Source: Cryptomeria japonica | Lineage: Eukaryota; Streptophyta; Pinopsida; Cupressales; Cupressaceae | Direction: 5' to 3' | Length of the DNA: 64,000 nt | NCBI RefSeq assembly: GCF_030272615.1 | Contig: NC_081406.1 | Span: 233,920,396 to 233,984,395, forward strand | Shown here: positions 22,343 to 31,398 of the stretch, piece by piece | How the letters are laid out: the number at the start of each line of letters is the position of its first letter | Numbering within the stretch: the stretch's first letter is position 1 | Position numbers and translations under genes: made by a program | Notes under the pieces: generated by a model | Seen by the model: only the letters and a program-made list of their open reading frames with translations | Database searches by the model: none | Told to the model about the DNA's origin: nothing

Positions 22343-25093
22343 ATGACTAATTATCATAGTGTCCCGCCACCTTACTCTCTACCTTCTTTCAATAACATAA
22401 CACCTCCATCTCAATCTAACACATCTAATATGAATTCTTCGACTGAAGCGACCATTAACAATCTTGCACAAACTGTCTCTTCCTTGCAGCAACAAATTGC
22501 CTCTATGAATCAATCTAAGTTTAGTGTGCCCACATTTGATGTTGCGAGCCCACTTTCTCTTGACATTGTTCGAGCTATTCCACCTAAACATGTCAAAATC
22601 CCGCATTTGGAGCTTTATAATGGTAAAGGAGATCCTTTAACACATGTTAAGACTTTTCAAACAATATGTACTGATTTTGCTTATGACCAAAGGTTGCTTG
22701 CAAAACTGTTTACTAGAACATTAAGAGACAAAGCCTTACAATGGCATTGTTCGTTGCCTTCCTATTCTATTACTTCTTTCGAACAACTGGCAAATGCTTT
22801 CATTCAACAATTTCAAAACAATATAAGTCCTAAAGTTACTTTGATTGATTTAATGCACTGTAAACAAGGTGTTAAAGAAAAAGTGACTGATTTCATTGGT
22901 AGATTTAAGCATTTGTATGCTCAAATTTCTTTTCCAGTGCCTGACAATGATATTCAAAGAATCTTTATTTCTAATTTACAAAAAGATATTCGAGACAAAC
23001 TTCTGTTTTCTGAGTTAACTTCTTTCCAACAGTTGTGTGCAACTCTTCACAATTATCAACTGACTGTGAGTCAAATGGAACAATCACATCCTATGGCTCC
23101 AAGTGATAAGGGTGATAGCAGTCAACAACCATTTGGGAAGTTTAAACCGAACAGAAATTCCATTAAATTCAATGAAAACATCATCAACAACAATGTGAAT
23201 GCAGCATCAGGTGTGCCTCCTATTTCTAAGTTTTTCAAGAAAGAAAGAAAGTTTACTCCTTTAAATGAATCATTGCATAGTATTATGAATAAGTTATTGG
23301 AACAAAATGTGCTTACTCTTCCTCCTATAAGGCAAATTGATCCTGCAAAGATTAATTCACCTTATTTTGATAACAAATCTTTTTGTCAATTTCATCGTCA
23401 ACCTGGGCATGATACTGAAAAATGTTTTGCTTTAAAGGGTAAAATTCAAGATTTGATTGATAATAATACTATCTCTGTTTCAGGAGTGAATGATAAAGGC
23501 AATACATCTATAGCTCCTCCTAACCAAAATCTTCAGATTTTTACTGATCCATTACCTTCTCATACCTCTAATGCAATTGAGGCTAATGATTCTTCTTTCT
23601 CATCTGATGGTCTTGTGTCTATGACTCCGAATGTCATTAACTTTGTAGAGCAGCAAGAAAACCCTAAAGAACCTTCCATCACATTTGATTCTAGTGAAAC
23701 TATCAGGGCACCTGATGGTCCTTTATACATAGTTGCAAAAGTCAAGAATACACCTTGCCGTGGAGTGCTTATTGATCCTTCGTGCATGGTTAATGTTATT
23801 ACTGAAGAATTTCTTTTTACTTTGCAATTGAATCAAGTGATCTATGACGAAACAAATGTGGTTGTGAAATTATTTGATGCATTTTCTTCTCCTGCAATTG
23901 GTTCTATTACATTACCTATTGAGGTCCATAACAAATCCCTTGATGTGAGCTTTTCTATTATTCCATCTTCCGAACAATTTCGTATGAAGCTAGGCTATCC
24001 TTGGCTATCTTCCATGAAAGCTATTGCTTCTCCTATTCACAAATGTTTGAAATTTCCCCATAATGGTGAAGTTGTTACTGTCAATCATAGTCTCTTTAAA
24101 CCAGCTGAAAGAACTTCTAGCATTCCTATTGATTATTTTTGGCCTAAACAATTCCAATCTCTTCCACCACGAAGTGATCATCTTTTCAAATCTTATCAAA
24201 AGTGGAAAACAGATATGATCCTATCTCTAAGTGAACCTAGAACACCCAAACTTGATATTCCTATCATTCTTGAGAAGGAAGTTCTTCCTTTGAAAGATAA
24301 AACTAATGTCTTTCCTCAAGAAGATTCCCAACCCATTCCTATGGATGTGACTATGTCTATGCCTAATAAACTTTCTAAAAGCAGACCTATACCTCCTCGT
24401 CATGATGGACTTGGTCTCCTTCCTAAACCAAACATTCCTCCTTTATATGGAGCAGTTCCTCCTCCTTCTTTTTATAGAGAGAAGAGACCTTCTTCTTCTC
24501 CTATTATCCAGCCTAAGAGACCACAACCTAAACACCCAAGTAATAAGGATGAGAACATTCCTCCTCCTCAATCTTCTCCACTTCCTACTAAGACTAGACG
24601 AAATCGTTCTGCACGTGAATGCCGACGAAAGCGTCGTCTTAGAGCTCAAGTAGCTGCTTCTCAAACTTCGCAATCTCCAAAAACACCTTCAGCAAGCATT
24701 ATTCCATTTTCTCCTCAGCCGGAAATTGAGCCAAAATCTCCTAAACATAAGATACATGATGATCTCGATCCTGTGCGAGTTAAAGATCCTATTTTTATAA
24801 ATCTTGATGATGATATAGATGAAAATGTTATTCATGATGAAAATGTTACTTCTCTTGCTTCTGATAGTGAATATGAACTTGTTGATATTGATAACCATCT
24901 ATCTAACGAATTTTCTAAAGCACTTATCCTAGCTCCTAGACAAGAACAACGTGGCTTGGAACATGAACATAGCCCTTGTTTGGATCTTGTGATAGCTCCA
25001 TTTGCTGTGTTGGATGTTCCTCCTCTAGCGTGTTCCCTACCTTCCCGAAACATTGATCAGCAAGATCGGGGGGTAGATGACGTGCTAGACTAG
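22343..25093 (+). CDS. Gag with protease-like tail (gag-only element), intact 916 codons
   Basis: Residues 85-245 form a Retrotrans_gag capsid domain ('LELYNGKGDPLTHVKTF', 'ALQWHCSLP', 'FQQLCATLHNYQ'), preceded by a short coiled coil (38-56). A zinc knuckle of C-x2-H-x4-H-x4-C type is at 348-361 (CQFHRQPGHDTEKC). Residues 462-565 resemble a retropepsin fold ('VLIDPSCMVNVI', later 'KLGYPWLSSM'). The catalytic Asp (478) is kept, but the normal D-S/T/G-G is D-P-S, so activity is doubtful. The rest is Pro-rich, with a basic block ('RECRRKRRLRAQ', about residue 757) that may bind RNA or act as a nuclear signal, and an acidic tail. There are no internal stops. This ORF is the best preserved coding region of the window. 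It presumably packages its own RNA into particles supplied with pol by a related Tat element. Confidence 0.85.
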   Translation: MTNYHSVPPPYSLPSFNNITPPSQSNTSNMNSSTEATINNLAQTVSSLQQQIASMNQSKFSVPTFDVASPLSLDIVRAIPPKHVKIPHLELYNGKGDPLTHVKTFQTICTDFAYDQRLLAKLFTRTLRDKALQWHCSLPSYSITSFEQLANAFIQQFQNNISPKVTLIDLMHCKQGVKEKVTDFIGRFKHLYAQISFPVPDNDIQRIFISNLQKDIRDKLLFSELTSFQQLCATLHNYQLTVSQMEQSHPMAPSDKGDSSQQPFGKFKPNRNSIKFNENIINNNVNAASGVPPISKFFKKERKFTPLNESLHSIMNKLLEQNVLTLPPIRQIDPAKINSPYFDNKSFCQFHRQPGHDTEKCFALKGKIQDLIDNNTISVSGVNDKGNTSIAPPNQNLQIFTDPLPSHTSNAIEANDSSFSSDGLVSMTPNVINFVEQQENPKEPSITFDSSETIRAPDGPLYIVAKVKNTPCRGVLIDPSCMVNVITEEFLFTLQLNQVIYDETNVVVKLFDAFSSPAIGSITLPIEVHNKSLDVSFSIIPSSEQFRMKLGYPWLSSMKAIASPIHKCLKFPHNGEVVTVNHSLFKPAERTSSIPIDYFWPKQFQSLPPRSDHLFKSYQKWKTDMILSLSEPRTPKLDIPIILEKEVLPLKDKTNVFPQEDSQPIPMDVTMSMPNKLSKSRPIPPRHDGLGLLPKPNIPPLYGAVPPPSFYREKRPSSSPIIQPKRPQPKHPSNKDENIPPPQSSPLPTKTRRNRSARECRRKRRLRAQVAASQTSQSPKTPSASIIPFSPQPEIEPKSPKHKIHDDLDPVRVKDPIFINLDDDIDENVIHDENVTSLASDSEYELVDIDNHLSNEFSKALILAPRQEQRGLEHEHSPCLDLVIAPFAVLDVPPLACSLPSRNIDQQDRGVDDVLD

Positions 25094-25477
25094 TTTCATT
25101 AGCATAGCAGACTCTCTCCTCCCCTCTTTTGTTACTTCTTCTATGTGTTATTCTCATTCTTCTATTTGTTCTCCTTAGTGTTGTTTACTTGAGGACGATG
25201 CAAAGAATTGAGATCTCTTTCGGTATCTCTCATGTTGACTCAAAAGACACATGTGTTCCCTTCTTCTAGGTGACCTTCCTTGATTGGGGAATGAAGAACA
25301 ATTATGCATACATACATATGATATACATGAATTATCATACAGCATACTGACCCCGAGGAAAGCGAAGTCACCTTGTGCTTTGTGTTTTGTGTCTATTATC
25401 CTTGGCCTTATCTCATACTTGGGGGCTAAATCCTTGTGATAACGTGCTCCTTTTCTTCTCATTTCTTATGTGTATCA

Positions 25478-25536
25478 CTACGTTAAAGCAATCACCCCTG
25501 TTGAGGCATGTGCGATTGCTTTAACGTAGGGGGGCA
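25478..25536 (+). other. Stem-loop followed by GGGGGGCAT, gag-only element
   Basis: CTACGTTAAAGCAATC (25478-25493), a 20-base loop, then GATTGCTTTAACGTAG (25514-25529): a perfect 16-bp stem. The next bases are GGGGGCAT. It lies about 300 bp before the 3' LTR. Confidence 0.8.
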
Positions 25537-25793
25537 TACATCCCGTCTATCCCTTCAGGATACTTGAAAATTTCTTGGCGAACTTAGCTTTGCCTTGAAA
25601 ATTTTCGGTATTTCTCTTGCATGACTCATAGTGAGGGAACCTTACTACTGACAGTCATGGTTCTCCCTCATGATCTTCCCTTTTACTTTGTCAATCGAAG
25701 TCGTAAGATCCTTAGTCCACTGGGGGCTTGGTGTGTCTTGCCTCCTTGATGTGGTGAAAGTTTTTCAATGTTGTTTCCTTGTACTTTACCGGA

Positions 25794-25836
25794 AGTATAA
25801 GCGTACGCTTATACTCCCGCTAAAGTGGGGGCTAAA
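25794..25836 (+). other. Palindrome and polypurine tract of the gag-only element
   Basis: AGTATAAGCGTACGCTTATACT is split evenly around its centre as a perfect inverted repeat (25794-25815). It is followed by AAAGTGGGGGC and TAAA, which abuts the 3' LTR at 25837 and is the likely PPT. Confidence 0.7.
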
Positions 25837-27021
25837 TGTAGCGTCCTAAAATTGCGACACTTGAAATTTCGACCGCATTTGGGTCTTCATGATGGCGACG
25901 CAACACTAAACCTAAATGGAGACCCCGAAACTTGTCCATGACATCAAAAACTGCATTTTTCTAGCACCCTGGCCTGATCCTCCTTGCACCCTGCTGTCTC
26001 AGGAGGTGGGACCAGAGCGCCCAGCGCCCTGGTCGCTGGCCCTATTTTGGGCCCGTTCTCCTATGGGACTTCGGGTCTTTTTGTTTGCAAAATGGAAAAT
26101 AACATTTCTTGGTCAGCCGAAGGTCGGGAAAAATCAGTCTATCAACCCTAATTGACAAGTATATAAACTACATTTTCCTCTCTCATTTGGATGGATGGGA
26201 AAAAGGCAGAAACGATACTCAAACATTGAAGCATTCAAGCATTCAAGCATTCCTTCAAGCAATTGATCATTCTAAGTCTCCATTCAAGGCTAAGTGTTGC
26301 ATTCAAGACAAGGATTCAACCATTGAAGAGGAGATCACATACTACAACATACAACATACAACAACATCTATACCTTCGCATATAAGGATACAAACATCCT
26401 TACAACAAGGTATTAGTACTTGTTTTACATTACATTTACAGCATTTCTCATTTCTTGGTTAATTCCAAAACTGGGGTTTGACCTAAGGGAAAACCCCTAA
26501 TCCCTAACCCCCCAATCGTCTTCGCTTTTCTGTGTGTAGGTTGCAGGTACGCGACTGAAATTGAAGATCTGGAATCCTTGTGCAGAGACGAACAGATCCC
26601 CCTTCGTTTCGCAGATTTTTCGGAGGACCGTATGCACGCCGGGCACCATTGTCCTGTCAACTTTTGCTCAAATTTGCAGGACAGCGCCGTATCGACATTT
26701 TACTACTAATTCTAGGTCCACAGCTTCATCCTATATCCCTATCTCAGTTTATAAGCGAATCTTTCTCACTTTCTATGCATTCCTAGCTTAATCATTCTAT
26801 CCACAATCTTTACAAAAGAGGGTGGCCTTGCTGTCTTAACCCTTGAAACTCATCTAGAATCCAATCTTGCATTGTGTGGGATTGGATCTTGTGGGTTTCA
26901 ACCCCTCTTTTGAATGTAAAGTCTCCCCTAAGTGAAAACCATCAACCCTAGTGACCTCCCTTCTCTCTCCTTGGAGTTGGAAGAGGGGAGAGCAACTAGG
27001 GTTCGATTTTTCCGCTTTACA
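25837..27021 (+). repeat. 3' LTR of the gag-only element
   Basis: Direct repeat of 19254-20468, ending CGCTTTACA just before the CTTTG target duplication. Confidence 0.9.
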
Positions 27022-27026
27022 CTTTG

Positions 27027-27109
27027 ATTTAAATCTTCTAACCATGCTTGTAATGATTTATTGAGTGCATTATGGTTGCAGGTACAGGTACACTTCACAA
27101 TACATGACA
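27027..27109 (+). repeat. 5' LTR of the Tat element, part 2
   Basis: Continues the LTR interrupted at 19253, matching 45725-45807 (ATTTAAATCTTCTAACCATG to the end ATACATGACA). Confidence 0.88.
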
Positions 27110-27112
27110 TTT

Positions 27113-27130
27113 TGGCGCCCATCGTGGGGC
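27113..27130 (+). other. Primer binding site of the Tat element
   Basis: TGGCGCCCATCGTGGGGC, three bases after the LTR. It looks like the lysine-type tRNA primer site used by many plant gypsy elements (TGGCGCCCACCGTGGGGC from memory, not checked). Confidence 0.75.
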
Positions 27131-27194
27131 AGAAATCATCATTTTCAGCCCCCCAAGCTTCCTCAAACTTCATCTCTACTGGATCAGAATCAGA

Positions 27195-27510
27195 TTGTCA
27201 TACGAGTTGCCTTTCTGGCTCGTACGAACTTCCTTTTAGTTTTGTATGATACCTCATCCTGACTCATACTAAGTATAATCCTAACTCGTACGAGATTTTA
27301 AATTGCAAATTCTTGTCTCATACTATGTTGATCCTATGTCGTACGAGTTTATTTTCACTGTCGTACAATAGCTAAATCCTTTTCGTATGAGTTTCTTCTT
27401 TGAAAATTGTTTACTTGTACTAGGTTGATTCTATCCTGTATGAGTCTATTTTTCTCTTTGTGTGAATTTTAATCCTCTGTCGTGCTAATTGCAAATTTGT
27501 GTCGTACGAG
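27195..27510. repeat. Array of palindromic TCGTACGAG motifs, part 1
   Basis: About ten imperfect occurrences of CTCGTACGAG or TCGTATGAG, TCATACGAG and similar, spaced 20-45 bp in AT-rich text. The core CGTACG is self-complementary. Confidence 0.7.
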
Positions 27511-27993
27511 TCTTTGGTTCCATGATTTTTTGAAAAAAACTACAAATTAGAAATTTCAAATTTGTCTATACATTAGTAATCTATGTTTTTGAAGGCTTTC
27601 TAGTCGATTAGCCCTTTGAAAATTGCATCTAGAACTCTTGGAGACCTTTCTAATGAGGTAAACGACTTGTAATTTTGAGTCCCCAGCAGAAAGTTATGCC
27701 TATTTGAAGTTAGGCTAAAATTTCATATAATTTTTCTGAAAATTTCATAGTTCGGATCACTAATGCTAATCTTGTTATGTCTATGAGAAGTTTTCAGCCT
27801 AACTCTTTTATGTAGGACACTTGTCAAAGATACTCTTGTCAAAGACAAAATTCAAAACAATGACTACTAATGAGTTTTTGCAGGTTGCCTAAGGATTTAG
27901 CAAAAAACTTTGTGTATTCTTTAAGATTTTTAGGCACACTTCAATTTGGGCTTAAAGAAATGAACTATCATGTCTTATGTGCTTGTGATGATA

Positions 27994-28180
27994 GGGGAGT
28001 ATGCTCTCACCTTTCTTAGGTGATCAGAAAGCTAGACTCATCTTTTGCTTTCATTAGTGCATCTCTTTAGCAGGCCTGCCCTCCTCAAAAGTTATTAACT
28101 CTTAGCCATTAAGGCCGGTGAGAGGGGAATGACCTAAGTGGGAATGGCTAACGCCAAGTAATCCAACCCACTATAAAATA
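27994..28180 (+). other. Leader block conserved between Tat and C-family elements
   Basis: GAGTATGCTCTCA, then CTTTCTTAGG and TGATCAGAAA, are matched on the minus strand at 42181-42218 and 786-823. Further on, GCAGGCCTGCC, GGAATGACCTAAGTG and CACTATAAAA also recur in the same order. The rest of the leaders has diverged, so these pieces are under constraint or recently shared. Confidence 0.65.
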
Positions 28181-28724
28181 AATGCATTTTTGATGAAAAT
28201 CAAAGCAACGACAGTGCTCGGGAATAACTCTCCTTCGTACCTTTGGGTATATCAAACCTTGGTTTTCAAGGCTGGGAGACCTCTTAATTGAGTTTATACC
28301 CCGACGCGCTGAATGGATCCCTTACTAGTGCTGATTAAAATAGAAGCTACCTGATTCACCTCCGAAAGGGTGATAATCTTTGTGCAAGAGATACAATAAC
28401 TCTCCCAAGACACTTGCCATATCGTGCCCCCATTAGCGTTTGGAGTCGGATAATATGGCATTGAGAATCCATTGCGTGAGACTCAGCGGCCGTATTCTGA
28501 TTAGCTATTGGGTGTGTACCTAAGTCAGCAAGAAAAGGTTTTCATTCTTAGCCAACTTCCTTAGGGTTTAGCTTGATTGAGAGTCATGTATCACATCATG
28601 TGTTTGCTATGTATTCATCCCTAAATTGCAAAATCAGACACTTAAAACTGAAAAACCAAAGTAAAACATCAAAATTCAGTGATCAAAACTCAAACAAGCA
28701 AGCACTTTTTATAACTTCTCAAAT

Positions 28725-28880
28725 ACATGTCATACGAGTCAGGATTCTCTATCATATTGCTTGATCTTCTATCGTACGAGTCAAGGTTCTATGTCGTATG
28801 AAAAATTGCTATTCACATGAAGTCACTAGTCTGTCGTTCTGTCTTGAATCTCTTGTCGTCCTATGCTGCATAATCTATCA
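28725..28880. repeat. Array of palindromic TCGTACGAG motifs, part 2
   Basis: Four or more further copies (TCATACGAGTCAGG, TCGTACGAGTCAAGG, GTCGTATGAA, ATCATATGAAA), about 1.3 kb from the first array. Confidence 0.6.
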
Positions 28881-29595
28881 TATGAAACTCTACATCTGTC
28901 AGTCCATAACTATGCCTTACATGCCTATTTTTGACTTATCATTGATGCCTGATCAATTTACAGTAAGCATAAACACCTGTTATCTGTCAATCTGTGCTTA
29001 AATTATCAGCTTGGTTTGCTTGGTCAATTTTTCATCCGTCAAAATCAGACTCTAGAAAATATACACCTCAAGATTTTCAAGTGCTCACCCCCAACAAGTT
29101 CAAGATCTAAACACCTCAAAGTGCACTATCACCCTCTTTGATAAACTGATCACTCAAACATAGTTTCTCATCAGAATCAATCATCCTTTATCATGAAACT
29201 GAAACGTTTGGTCAGGATAACCTTGTCCCACATCGTAGGATAGATCATTCCTACTAGACTTGGTTCTTATCAATCATCATCATTGCACTCCTAAACCGAA
29301 GATCAAAAAACTTGCAAACTTTTAAACACTTGAATCCTCTTTTAGTGTCATATCACTCTATGACCTTGAAATTGACTATTGATCACTTACCAAAACAATC
29401 TTTAAACAATCAAATCCTAGCATAATATCAAACACAATACCCATTTTAACAAGAGAGTAGAGACATAAGATCGCTGAAACATTTGAAATAGTTGAAAATC
29501 ATATCAACATGACATACCAAAGCAAAACACAAGAAGAAAATAGAACAAACTAACATATCAGAGCAATCAAACAAGTCCAAAATCAAAATCAAACT

Positions 29596-30426
29596 ATGTT
29601 AAAACCTCACAAGGATTTAAATACATCTCAAAAGAAAGGTGGCTCTTTTATGCACCTCTTAAAGAGATTCCTAAAGGATTTGGCTAAAGAAGATCAAAAT
29701 CATGCACCTATATCTAACAATGATCCATCCATCCATAAGAAAATTGACTCTCCAAAGGCATATATTCCTAGACCTCTTGAAAGCTTGCATGAATCTTCCA
29801 TAGCATCCTTGCCAAACAATACATCCAAAGCTGAAATTTCCCAAGGGATATCCATGATTGCCATCAAGCCTATTTCACAGAATCCTATTCAAAGCTCATC
29901 TCCTTCATATCCAAGCACTGATTCCTTGCAAAATCCCCATAGCGCTTCCTTGCAAATTGAAGTCCTCATTCATAGAATGCTTGTTAAATGTGTCCTAATA
30001 GATGGGGGAGCTAGCTTTAACATTTGCTCTATGAATCTTGTCCATGCTCTAGGCTATTCAGAAGATGCAGTTGATCCCCAGAAAAGGATAAACATCAAAG
30101 CACATAATAAAGAAGAACATTCATCTAAAGGAATGGTGATATTACCCATCACACTGGGACCTTTGCAGAAGGACATAGCATGCCAAGTTCTAGACTTGGA
30201 CCTACCATACAACATACTCTTGGGGAGACCATGGATCCAAGACATACAAGCTACTACATCAACATGCCATCAGTGCTTAAAATTTCCCTACGAGGGACAA
30301 GAAATCACAATATCAGTAGTCTCAAATCCATTGCAGTGTTGTAATAATCTGAAATCAGCTCAAGAGGTCATTGTTTCACATAACAGAGAGGCAGCACCTT
30401 CAAGCACACAATCCAAGGAACAATAA
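29596..30426 (+). CDS. Tat retropepsin-like protease domain (partial polyprotein)
   Basis: Frame of 276 codons. Residues 10-50 ('KKGGSFMHLLKRFLKDLAKE', then 'HKKIDSPKAYIPRPL') match the region around the stop at 39769 in the C-family ORF. Residues 118-260 are an aspartic protease of the plant Tat type: active site 'VLIDGGASFNIC' (catalytic D136), then 'PYNILLGRPWIQ' and 'CHQCLKFPYEG'. The enzyme would mature gag-pol inside particles. The annotated start is only the first usable methionine after the leader; the upstream gag-fused part is missing. The frame ends at 30424 and the next frame follows after a short gap, so the polyprotein is broken here. Confidence 0.8.
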   Translation: MLKPHKDLNTSQKKGGSFMHLLKRFLKDLAKEDQNHAPISNNDPSIHKKIDSPKAYIPRPLESLHESSIASLPNNTSKAEISQGISMIAIKPISQNPIQSSSPSYPSTDSLQNPHSASLQIEVLIHRMLVKCVLIDGGASFNICSMNLVHALGYSEDAVDPQKRINIKAHNKEEHSSKGMVILPITLGPLQKDIACQVLDLDLPYNILLGRPWIQDIQATTSTCHQCLKFPYEGQEITISVVSNPLQCCNNLKSAQEVIVSHNREAAPSSTQSKEQ

Positions 30427-30438
30427 TTTGCATCAATT

Positions 30439-31398
30439 TTGTCAAACATGGAAGAACAAATGCAGCTAAAAGGTCGAGGGAATGGAGAATATTTGCTATC
30501 ATGGAAAAACAAACAAGAGCAACTTCAAATTGAGAGGGATGAAGAAGCAGACATAGTAGTCGATGTAGTTCACACGTATGCAGAACAAACATTAGGAACT
30601 AGCCTACTTGAATCAGAATCACATTCGACTGACATGGACTTAACCGAGGATGATCAGGATTTTCTTATACGAGGTCATTCTAACGAGAGTACCATTCTAG
30701 AAATCAAAACACATACTGAAACCTCTGACATCTCTATCATGATCCCTAATATCTTTGAAGCTATTCAACCTGAAGATCATTTATCCTTAAGTTATCCTAA
30801 ACCTATGGACTGGGAAAATGAAGGACATACTAACAATGATACCTTACCTAATGACCATGCCATATCCTTATATCTTGATGAAATCAAACCCGCAACAACT
30901 TTCACCAAGGATTCCGCTAACGTATCTTTGAGTCAAATGGATATCAAATCTCCTAGTCGCAAAATTGAAAATCAAGAAAACAATAGCAAGTCTAATGCTG
31001 AAAACCATTTACTGGCAACATTAGACTGCAAAAAAGTAAAAATAAAGGATGCATCTAATGGTGAAAACCTCGTTGAGACACCCGAAGATGGGAGATTTGA
31101 CACCTTACCTGAATGTTGTCAAGAGAAGTTATCTATCATAATAGCACCAGCAGAGGCAACTATCATTGGTACAATTGATCTACATGCAGCAATCTATCTA
31201 TCAGAACTAGTAAGGCAAAAATACTTGAAACCATTCAAAAGATGGCAAGTCAACTTTACCTTTTCATATATAGTGTTCCAAGGTTTGATCCATATCTTGC
31301 AATACATCACCCGAATATCAGTCCAGGAGCAAGCATCAATAAAGGAACACAACATGGATCAAGAGCAAGCATCAATAGAGATACACAACATAAATTAG
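30439..31398 (+). pseudogene. Linker between protease and RT of the Tat element
   Basis: An acidic, low-similarity linker of ~320 codons that ends with the start of the RT region ('GRFDTLPECCQEKLSIIIAP', compare 61500 in E4, then 'FTFSYIVFQG'). A frameshift occurs near 31250; the continuation is in the frame of 31242-31883 ('VPRFDPYLAIHH', compare 'MPRLDPDLVMHH' in E4). Just after this, the RT palm and fingers are deleted and a short phrase is duplicated ('QASIKEHNMDQ' and 'QASIEIHNIN'). Confidence 0.7.

Larger units (their letters stand above)
25094..25836 (+). other. 3' untranslated region of the gag-only element
   Basis: No gene. It contains the ACTTGGGGGC motif at about 25407, a perfect 16-bp stem-loop followed by GGGGGGCAT at 25478-25536, a perfect 22-bp palindrome at 25794-25815 and the PPT. 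Confidence 0.75.
19254..27021 (+). mobile_element. Gag-only LTR element (non-autonomous gypsy, TR-GAG type)
   Basis: LTRs 19254-20468 and 25837-27021 (TGTAGCGTCC...CTTTACA), primer site at 20472, PPT at 25821 and target duplication CTTTG (19249-19253 and 27022-27026). The interior has one long reading frame for gag with a protease-like tail and no RT, RNase H or integrase, so it must borrow these. The LTRs are very similar; the main difference I see is an extra ~30 bp CCCTGGTCC-type duplication in the 5' copy. It inserted after the Tat element. Confidence 0.88.
27131..29595 (+). other. Long leader of the Tat element; gag missing
   Basis: About 2.5 kb between the primer site and the protease frame with no gag domain in any frame. 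It contains two arrays of TCGTACGAG-type motifs and a block at 27994-28180 shared with the C-family leaders. Either gag was deleted or this copy is a derivative that never had it. Confidence 0.6.

Noticed and set aside
27195-27510. Possible CRISPR-like array
   Set aside because: Repeats are short, degenerate and unevenly spaced, the DNA is a plant transposon leader, and no cas gene is present.
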